DNA from: Deltaproteobacteria bacterium
GTDB lineage: Bacteria; Desulfobacterota; Binatia; UBA12015
DNA length: 17,375 nucleotides
NCBI GenBank assembly: GCA_003447545.1
Contig: DLYX01000406.1
Span: 1-17,375 of the forward strand
Direction of reading: 5' to 3'
Shown: positions 12,206 to 17,375 of the stretch, piece by piece
Layout: each line of letters opens with the position of its first letter
Numbering within the stretch: position 1 is the first letter of the stretch
Notes under the pieces: model-generated
The model's input: the letters and a program-made list of their open reading frames with translations, nothing else
Told to the model about the DNA's origin: nothing
Database searches by the model: none
Position numbers and translations under genes: made by a program

Positions 12206-12229
12206 GTCGCGCCAATGGCATGGCGGGAC
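12206..12229. promoter_or_regulatory. Candidate operator dyad between the oxidoreductase and CoA-transferase genes
   Basis: Imperfect palindrome with 9-base arms (GTCGCGCCA and TGGCGGGAC, 8 of 9 positions complementary) around a 6-base centre, ATGGCA. It lies 32-55 bases upstream of the oxidoreductase start, in the 232-base divergent region that must hold promoters for both neighbours. Size and symmetry fit a dimeric repressor or activator site. No regulator gene adjoins it, so the binding protein is unknown. I saw no convincing sigma-70 promoter in this gap. Confidence 0.4.
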
Positions 12230-12406
12230 CGATTTTCCTGATAGTCGATATCCAGAGGCAGGGGAAAGGGCCGGGCTCCGAGCCACGCAGCGAATCGTTG
12301 AGTTGTACCACGCATGCCGGGCACCGTACTGCCCTTGAAACCATGCTGCAATCGGGGCGATGTGCTGAAATTGAGTTCCCCGGTTCCCGTCGCTAGGAAA
12401 GACAGC

Positions 12407-13654
12407 ATGAGCCATACAGCTGCCCCTCTCGCCGGTGTCCGGGTCATCGAGTGCTCGATGCTCGGACCCGCTGCTATTACCTCGCATCTCGTGGACCTTG
12501 GCGCCGATGTCATCAAGGTCGAACCGCCTGCAGGAGACTATATTCGAGAGATGACATGGCCCATCGTCGAGGGCATCTCCCTGATGCATCTGCATGTGAA
12601 TCGGGGGAAGCGAAGTATCACCCTCGACCTGAAAAATGCCGAAGCCGTCCAGATCTTCAAAGATCTGGTCGCTGAAGCCGATGTGGTCATCGAGGCGATG
12701 CGGCCGGGAGCATTGGGGCGACGCGGACTCGGATTCGAGGACCTGAAGGCAGTAAACCCCCAGATCGTCTTCTGTAATATCTCGGGTTACGGGATGACCG
12801 GCCCCTACAAGGACATGCCCAGTCACGGTGTGGCGTACGATGTCTGGAGTGGCTTGATCGAACCCCAATACGACGAGGAGGAGTTCTGCTACCTGCCGTC
12901 ACACCCCTCGATGGGCATCCATGCAGGACCCCTTTTTGGGGCGTTCGGGATTCTCGCCGGCGTGATTCGAGCGCGTGAGAGCGGTGAGGGCTCCAATCTT
13001 GAAATCGCACAGAGTGATGCTGCCGCCTACATGGATTGGTATCGCAGCGAGTCCTATATGGCCTACGAGCGCCCCGAAGATATTGTGACAGGCAACAAGG
13101 CCGACAATTACGAGCGACGTGCGGTCGGGACTGCGGGAATGAAGGAGGGCGTGCGCTACCAACTCTATGAAACCAGCGACGCACGCCATATCCTCTTCAT
13201 GGCATCCGAGCAGGCCTTCTGGAAAAACTTCTGTGATGGCGTCGGGCGCCCCGAGCTCTTCGAAAAGTGGCCCGGGTCGAAGTACGCCGACCACGCGCGA
13301 GGCAATCGCGAACTGCAGCACGAACTCCGGGATATCTTCAAGACGAAAACCTCCGACGAGTGGATCGCCTTCGGCAACGACGAGAATACGCCGATTGCAC
13401 CGGTAAACTCTCCGCAAACCTTGAAAAACGATCCGCAGTTCCAGCATCGCTTTCCGCTCTACAGCATCGACCAACTCGACGCGGAGCAATTGCCGACGCC
13501 GTTGAAGTTCATCGATGAGGAGCTCCCGACCCCGACCAAGGCACCGACCATCGGCGAGCACTCCGATCGGGTCCTCGAGGATATTCTGGGTTGGGACACC
13601 GACAAGGTCGCGACGGCGCGGGCCGCCGGCGCGATGGGCAAGACCGACAAATAG
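12407..13654 (+). CDS. Class III (CaiB/BaiF family) CoA-transferase, single domain
   Basis: 415-aa CoA-transferase of family III, which moves CoA between carboxylic acids, or a racemase-like relative. The N-terminal Rossmann-like part reads LAGVRVIECSMLGPAA...HLVDLGADVIKVEPPAGD (8-44), then NRGKRSITLDLK (65-76) and FCNISGYGMTGPY (122-134). The family's catalytic Asp position is D204 in AQSDAAAY. Length matches the family. The start at 12407 was chosen over an in-frame ATG at 12314 because it has an AGGA eight bases upstream and begins right at the conserved domain; the longer start adds 31 residues with no family character and no Shine-Dalgarno site. It is divergent from the oxidoreductase gene and convergent with the fused CoA-transferase gene, 28 bases apart. 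Substrate unknown. Confidence 0.92.
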   Translation: MSHTAAPLAGVRVIECSMLGPAAITSHLVDLGADVIKVEPPAGDYIREMTWPIVEGISLMHLHVNRGKRSITLDLKNAEAVQIFKDLVAEADVVIEAMRPGALGRRGLGFEDLKAVNPQIVFCNISGYGMTGPYKDMPSHGVAYDVWSGLIEPQYDEEEFCYLPSHPSMGIHAGPLFGAFGILAGVIRARESGEGSNLEIAQSDAAAYMDWYRSESYMAYERPEDIVTGNKADNYERRAVGTAGMKEGVRYQLYETSDARHILFMASEQAFWKNFCDGVGRPELFEKWPGSKYADHARGNRELQHELRDIFKTKTSDEWIAFGNDENTPIAPVNSPQTLKNDPQFQHRFPLYSIDQLDAEQLPTPLKFIDEELPTPTKAPTIGEHSDRVLEDILGWDTDKVATARAAGAMGKTDK

Positions 13655-13669
13655 GCTGCTCACGTCAGA

Positions 13670-13704
13670 TGCCGGCGAGCGCTCAATTCTCGAGCACGCC
13701 GGCA
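13670..13704. terminator. Hairpin at the convergent CoA-transferase gene ends (possible bidirectional terminator)
   Basis: Outer arms TGCCGGCG (13670-13677) and CGCCGGCA (13697-13704) pair perfectly, and inner arms GCTC/GAGC extend the stem to a 7-base loop with a small internal bulge. It starts 15 bases after the plus-strand stop and overlaps the last seven codons (including the stop) of the minus-strand gene. Neither side has a T-run, so efficient intrinsic termination is uncertain; it could act with Rho or as a 3'-end block. Confidence 0.45.
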
Positions 13705-16133
13705 CGAAGATAAGGGGCGATGTCCTCGTCCGTAAACGACAGCCAATCCTGCAGAACTCGAATATTATCGGCCCCGATAGCACGACCCGTATCCGAGGTT
13801 CTGCCTCCGGTTTCGGTCAATCGTAAACCCGGCCGACTGGCCCGAACGGTTCCTGCCGAGCGATGCTGAATGTCCTCAAAGAAGTCTCTGGCCGCCAATT
13901 GGGGATCGGCCCGCAAGAGATCCTCCACATGCTGCGCCACGCCCGCGGCAACACCGCCATCCTGAAGGCGTTGCATCAACGCCTCTGCCGGCAGCGCCGA
14001 CGTCCATCCGGCGACCATCTCGTCGAGTCGATCGACGTGCCGCCGACGATTTTCGTGGTTCGCAAATCTGCGATCGGCCATCCATTCCGGATGACCGGCG
14101 ACCCGACAAAATGCTGCCCACTCGGCATCGGAACGCACGGTGATCGCAACCCAACGGTCCTTGCCTGCGCACGGATAAATTCCGTAGGGTGCCCCGCTCT
14201 CGCGACGGTTGCCGGCTGGCTCGGGCATATCTCCAGCCAGCGCGGCCATCATCACGTCCCCGATCGTTGCCACACACGTCTCCACCTGTGCGAGGTCAAT
14301 GAACTGCCCCGCACCCGTCCGCTCACGATACTCCAGCGCGGCCATGACAGCGACCAGCCCATGCAGGGCCGCCACCGGATCCGAATACGCATACTGCGTG
14401 ATCGTACAGCCACGCTCCGGGAGCCCCGAAAGCGCAGCGAGCCCCGAGACAGCCTCGATATTCGGCCCCCAGGAAACATAATTTGCGGCCGGCCCCGACT
14501 GACCAAAACCTGAAGTCGCCAGGTAGATCAATTGAGGATTGACGGCCGCCAGTGCGGAGAAATCGAGACCCAGCCGTTTCATCGCTCCAGGAACGAAATT
14601 TTCGATTACGAGATCGGCCTCTGCCGCGAGTCGCAGCGCCAAATCGCAACCCTCCTGCTTTTTCAAATCCAGACCAACGAAATTCTTGCCGGCATTCCAA
14701 TCCGTAAACCAGGGCGAGAGCACTTCGCTGATACCGGCATCAGGAGCCTTGGGGGAAATATATAAACGGGTGACATCAGCCGCTGCCCGGGACTCGATCT
14801 TCACGACTTCAGCGCCATGATAAGCCATCAGACGCCCCGCCCATGGGCCTGCCATTCCCGCGGTGAATTCCAGAACACGCAATCCGGCGAGAGCACCCGC
14901 GTCACGGCCCTCATTTATTATGCGCGGAACCGCGCCGACCGTGCCCGTACGCCGACTCCCGGGAGATTTCCTCGGCCGCTCGATGGAAAGCCATTTCTTC
15001 TGAAGGAGCGCCCCGCCCTGACCCGGATTCGGAGCGAGGTTCGCGATCCGCCACGGCGTTGCTGCGTGGCGATAGGGTGCTCCGGGGAACGATTGCGAGC
15101 TCCCCTCGGGACGAACGAAGAACTCGCGCGCTCGTAAATGCGGATCCGCGACCACCTGTGCCGCACCCTGCAAGGGCGTGATCGCGATATGCCTTTCCTG
15201 TCCCGAAGCGCAACAATCCGCAACCGTCATGCGCGCAAAATGCTCGGCCAGCCATGTGTCGATCACCTCTCGATAGGCCTGCCGGTTGGCGGAAGGGCCC
15301 TCGAAAACCGGCTCCCGGATCGCTTCGCTACCGCCCGTTTCGGCAACCCAACGCGCCAGGGCTTTCCAGTGGGCGGGACGGTTCACGGTCAGATAGATCG
15401 AACCGTCCCGGGCAGGCCAAACACCCGACGGCACCGATGCGGTCAGCCCGGACCCTTCGCGGCACGAAATCACGCCGTCCTCCAGGTAGCGCCCGGCCCC
15501 GACGACGTGGGAGACGGAGGCCATCACTTCCTGAAGAGATACGTCCACGCATTCTCCGTGGCCCGAAATCTTCGCCGCGCGAAGCGCGATCAATGATCCA
15601 CTGGCGGCCGCTGTGCCGGCCATCATATAGGCGGGAAAGCCCGCCAACGACATTGGTGGTTCATCCGGCCAGCCAGTCGTATAGGCTGCCCCCGAGAGAG
15701 CTGTCGCAACAAGATCGGAAGACTGCCAGCCAGCACGAGGGCCGTCTTGACCAAATCCGCTGATCCGGGTGAGCACCAAACCCGGGTTTTCCGCTCGGAG
15801 CTTTGCAAAGCTCAGTCCATGACTCTCGAGGAAGCCTGGGCCTCGGGTCTCCAGAATCAGATCCACATTTCGCGAGAGCTCCATAAGCGCGTCACAATCC
15901 GTGGGGTCTTCCAGATCGAGAAGAAGGCTTTGCTTGGAGGTATTTGCGTAGCGAAACCAATCACTGGTTGCCGGGTCCTCGACCGAACGTGGTTGCAGAC
16001 GTCGACTCGATTCGCCCGAGGGTGCCTCGACCTTGCAAACTTCGGCGCCGAGATCCGCGAGCAACTTTCCCGCATACTCGCCCTGTTCGTCCGCGAGTTC
16101 GAGAACCCGCAGTCCCTGAAGTGCACCGCCCAC
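13683..16133 (-). CDS. Fused two-domain class III (CaiB/BaiF) CoA-transferase
   Basis: 816-aa protein with two complete family III CoA-transferase domains in tandem: about 4-385 (LQGLRVLELADEQGEYAGKLL...GAEVCKVEAPSGE) and about 414-812 (LAGLRVLEFTAGMAGPWAGRL...GAEVVKIESRAAAD). The linker of about 30 residues (385-413) is basic and Ser-rich. ISGFGQDGP (124-132) and TSGFGQSGP (540-548) are matching motifs. At the site of the usual catalytic Asp the first half has E202 (VDVSLQEVM) and the second E618 (IDLAQVETC). Family III enzymes act as interlocked dimers, so the fusion may be a pseudo-dimer. The GTG start has AGGGGG five bases upstream and lies 9 bases after the permease stop, indicating cotranscription. 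It converges on the single-domain CoA-transferase. Substrates unknown. Confidence 0.9.
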   Translation of the reverse strand: MGGALQGLRVLELADEQGEYAGKLLADLGAEVCKVEAPSGESSRRLQPRSVEDPATSDWFRYANTSKQSLLLDLEDPTDCDALMELSRNVDLILETRGPGFLESHGLSFAKLRAENPGLVLTRISGFGQDGPRAGWQSSDLVATALSGAAYTTGWPDEPPMSLAGFPAYMMAGTAAASGSLIALRAAKISGHGECVDVSLQEVMASVSHVVGAGRYLEDGVISCREGSGLTASVPSGVWPARDGSIYLTVNRPAHWKALARWVAETGGSEAIREPVFEGPSANRQAYREVIDTWLAEHFARMTVADCCASGQERHIAITPLQGAAQVVADPHLRAREFFVRPEGSSQSFPGAPYRHAATPWRIANLAPNPGQGGALLQKKWLSIERPRKSPGSRRTGTVGAVPRIINEGRDAGALAGLRVLEFTAGMAGPWAGRLMAYHGAEVVKIESRAAADVTRLYISPKAPDAGISEVLSPWFTDWNAGKNFVGLDLKKQEGCDLALRLAAEADLVIENFVPGAMKRLGLDFSALAAVNPQLIYLATSGFGQSGPAANYVSWGPNIEAVSGLAALSGLPERGCTITQYAYSDPVAALHGLVAVMAALEYRERTGAGQFIDLAQVETCVATIGDVMMAALAGDMPEPAGNRRESGAPYGIYPCAGKDRWVAITVRSDAEWAAFCRVAGHPEWMADRRFANHENRRRHVDRLDEMVAGWTSALPAEALMQRLQDGGVAAGVAQHVEDLLRADPQLAARDFFEDIQHRSAGTVRASRPGLRLTETGGRTSDTGRAIGADNIRVLQDWLSFTDEDIAPYLRAGVLEN

Positions 16134-16142
16134 GCCTACCCC

Positions 16143-16886
16143 CTACCAGAAGGGAACCGCACGGAGCAGGGCCGCGATGGCAATCGCCGTGCTCGCCATT
16201 CCCAAAAGGAGAAGAACGAACGATCGAAACCGCTCGGCATCCAGAAGATTCAGCAAGCGCTCCCCGCACCAATGCCCGACAAAAAGAAAGGGGAGGCCCA
16301 GAAGGAGTAATCTCAGCGAATCGTAACCAATCAGGCCGGCGATCAGAAAGCTGCCGAGGGCAAAGATCCCGTTGAGCACAAAAAGATTGGATAGTGCACC
16401 GCGAAAAACTTCCGCCCGCAAACCGGCGGCCTGCAGATAGAGCACGATCGGAGGTCCGTTAATCGCTGTACTGGTGGAGAGAATTCCGGAGACGAACCCC
16501 GTGAGGAACGATGCCCTGTCGGAATGGGGCCAGCGAAAACCGACCGCGATGGCCAACGCCATCAATGCAGACACCGTGCCCACCAGAAAACGGAGCAGAT
16601 CTGGTGAAAGGTAGAGCAGCACCTGCAAGCCAAGCGGGAGGCCGAAAAGACTCCCGACCAGCAACAGGAGAACCAGCCGCCAGGGCGTTTCCCCGCGAGT
16701 TTGTTGTGCCACGCGGTTGGCATTCACAAAGGAGAGCATCGCCGACAGAGGAACAGCCTGCGCCGGCTCCATGAAAATGGCCAGTGCCGGAACCGCCAAA
16801 AGCGAAAATCCGAAGCCCGCTATCGTCTGCACTATCGCCGCCACCAGAGTAACGAAGATCACGAGGATGACGGTGCCAACTTCCAC
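16143..16886 (-). CDS. TauE/SafE family membrane permease (putative anion or sulfite exporter)
   Basis: 247-aa integral-membrane protein of the TauE/SafE family, whose studied members move sulfite, sulfonates or other organic anions across the inner membrane. TM1 holds the family signature IVQTIAGFGFSLLAVPALAI; a second half-repeat carries FVSGILSTSTAINGPPIVLYL, the G(I/L)..G...I.GPP motif. About seven or eight hydrophobic segments are visible, and the length is normal. Reading frame extends far upstream, but that part lies antisense to the O-methyltransferase gene. The GTG at 16886 places TM1 at the usual distance from the N-terminus; a TTG at 16922 has a better Shine-Dalgarno site (GAGG, seven bases away) and would add 12 residues. 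Cotranscribed with the fused CoA-transferase, it may carry an acid that the transferase handles (inference). Confidence 0.88.
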   Translation of the reverse strand: MEVGTVILVIFVTLVAAIVQTIAGFGFSLLAVPALAIFMEPAQAVPLSAMLSFVNANRVAQQTRGETPWRLVLLLLVGSLFGLPLGLQVLLYLSPDLLRFLVGTVSALMALAIAVGFRWPHSDRASFLTGFVSGILSTSTAINGPPIVLYLQAAGLRAEVFRGALSNLFVLNGIFALGSFLIAGLIGYDSLRLLLLGLPFLFVGHWCGERLLNLLDAERFRSFVLLLLGMASTAIAIAALLRAVPFW

Positions 16887-16932
16887 GCTCGGAATATCGC
16901 AGTCCGAAGGCAGGCGAAGCAACTCGATTCCT

Positions 16933-16952
16933 CGGGGTGCCTTGGAACCCCG
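16933..16952. promoter_or_regulatory. Perfect dyad overlapping the -35 box (candidate operator)
   Basis: CGGGGT (16933-16938) and ACCCCG (16947-16952) form a perfect 6-bp inverted repeat with an 8-base spacer. The spacer and the first base of the right arm contain the -35 hexamer of the O-methyltransferase promoter, so a protein bound here would probably block polymerase. It also lies 47-66 bases upstream of the divergent permease start, so one regulator could control both genes. Binding protein unknown. Confidence 0.45.
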
Positions 16953-16970
16953 CCCGTCGAAGGCTAAAAT
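16942..16970 (+). promoter_or_regulatory. Sigma-70-type promoter for the O-methyltransferase gene
   Basis: TTGGAA at 16942-16947 (4 of 6 against TTGACA) and TAAAAT at 16965-16970 (5 of 6 against TATAAT), with a 17-base spacer. The expected transcript start near 16977 gives a leader of about 18 bases containing the Shine-Dalgarno AAGGAG at 16982-16987. This is the best sigma-70 match I found in the window. Confidence 0.6.
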
Positions 16971-16981
16971 CCATTCCAAAC

Positions 16982-16987
16982 AAGGAG
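16982..16987 (+). promoter_or_regulatory. Strong ribosome binding site deciding the O-methyltransferase start
   Basis: AAGGAG seven bases before the ATG at 16995. It favours that ATG over the in-frame ATG three codons later (MAKMEDG), which would leave a 16-base spacing. Confidence 0.75.
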
Positions 16988-16994
16988 ACTGCAG

Positions 16995-17375
16995 ATGGCG
17001 AAGATGGAAGATGGATTCGGCAAACCACTTGAGGTGCGCGATTTCGTATTGGCCAACGCCGAAGAGGGGAACCCCACGAAGGTCCTGAGCACACTGGATC
17101 AATATGCCGAGGACCATTTCTTCCTCATGAATGTGGGGCCGGAGAAAGGCCCCCTGCTCACCAAAGAGGTGAAGAAACTTTCGCCGGAGGCACGCGTTCT
17201 CGAGTTCGGCAGCTACTGCGGATATTCTGCGATCCTGATCGCACGCGACCTGCCCTCGCAAGCGCAATTAACCTGCGTGGAAATCGACCCCGAATCCGTC
17301 GAAGGGGCACGCGATATCGTCGCCTTTGCCGGCCTCGCCGATCGGGTCGAGATCATTGCCGGGGCCTCGGGCGAC
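16995..17375 (+). CDS. Catechol O-methyltransferase-like SAM-dependent methyltransferase (partial, C-terminus beyond right edge)
   Basis: The first 127 residues of a class I SAM-dependent O-methyltransferase resembling animal COMT, which methylates catechol hydroxyls using SAM and Mg2+. The N-terminal part FVLANAEEGNPTKVLSTLDQYAEDHFFLMNVGPEKG (17-52) follows the COMT pattern, including the MNVG..KG helix that closes over SAM. LEFGSYCGYSAILIAR (69-84) is the glycine-rich SAM motif, and E96 in CVEIDPE should bind the SAM ribose. FAGLADRVEIIAGASGD (111-127) matches the next strand. The Mg2+ ligands and catalytic Lys of COMT lie beyond the window, so activity cannot be judged. No signal peptide or TM anchor. 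It is divergent from the permease gene and has its own promoter and strong ribosome binding site. Catechol specificity is inference. Confidence 0.87.
   Translation, partial: MAKMEDGFGKPLEVRDFVLANAEEGNPTKVLSTLDQYAEDHFFLMNVGPEKGPLLTKEVKKLSPEARVLEFGSYCGYSAILIARDLPSQAQLTCVEIDPESVEGARDIVAFAGLADRVEIIAGASGD

Noticed and set aside
12335..12363. Sigma-70 promoter for the CoA-transferase gene starting at TTGAAA (12335-12340)
   Set aside because: No hexamer at 16-18 bases spacing resembles TATAAT.
12314..12406. Longer start for the single-domain CoA-transferase at 12314
   Set aside because: There is no Shine-Dalgarno site before 12314 and the added 31 residues lie outside the family domain, while 12407 has a good site.
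11852..12868. Minus-strand open frame (338 codons) spanning the oxidoreductase 5' end and the CoA-transferase 5' end
   Set aside because: It overlaps two well-supported genes, in another frame of one and antisense to the other, and its translation matches no family.
16887..17267. N-terminal extension of the permease frame up to 17267
   Set aside because: The extra 127 residues are antisense to the O-methyltransferase gene, lack TM segments or permease motifs, and precede the normal family start.

Overview
The window is about 60% GC, gene-dense bacterial DNA with nine complete protein genes and one partial gene at each edge. No gap between genes exceeds about 235 bases. No rRNA, tRNA, insertion sequence or CRISPR array is visible. 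Shine-Dalgarno sites, GTG starts, a sigma-54 activator and polyprenyl-type GT-C glycosyltransferases point to a Gram-negative bacterium. Two-domain CoA-transferases and multi-TM sigma-54 activators would suit a deltaproteobacterial-grade or similar environmental lineage. That placement is inference, and no gene here is a phylogenetic marker.

Left block (1-7523, all minus strand) looks like one operon read leftward. It holds a LacZ-type GH2 beta-galactosidase (4386-7523), two tandem paralogous GT-C glycosyltransferases (2659-4353 and 944-2662, overlapping by 4 bases), and a membrane-anchored M19 dipeptidase that runs off the left edge (1-927). The gaps are 32, -4 and 16 bases. A perfect 6-bp hairpin sits just after the lacZ stop codon.

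Centre-left (7524-10472): divergent from lacZ, across a 144-base region with repeats and a hairpin, lies a 934-aa sigma-54 activator. It has an unusual N-terminal sensor made of a TM helix, a PDZ-like domain, about nine further TM segments and a GAF-like domain. It is the obvious candidate regulator of the lacZ operon, but no properly spaced sigma-54 promoter was found between them.

Centre-right (10483-12174, minus strand): a Gfo/Idh/MocA oxidoreductase followed by a hot-dog thioesterase form a two-gene operon. A 9-bp-arm imperfect dyad lies upstream.

Right block (12407-17375): a single-domain class III CoA-transferase (plus strand) converges on an 816-aa protein of two fused class III CoA-transferase domains (minus strand), with a hairpin at the junction. 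The fused gene lies 9 bases downstream of a TauE/SafE-type permease gene. Divergent from the permease is a catechol-O-methyltransferase-like gene cut by the right edge. It has a recognisable sigma-70 promoter whose -35 box sits inside a perfect dyad. CoA-transferases, thioesterase, dehydrogenase, anion permease and O-methyltransferase together suggest catabolism of organic acids or aromatics, but no substrate can be read from the sequence.
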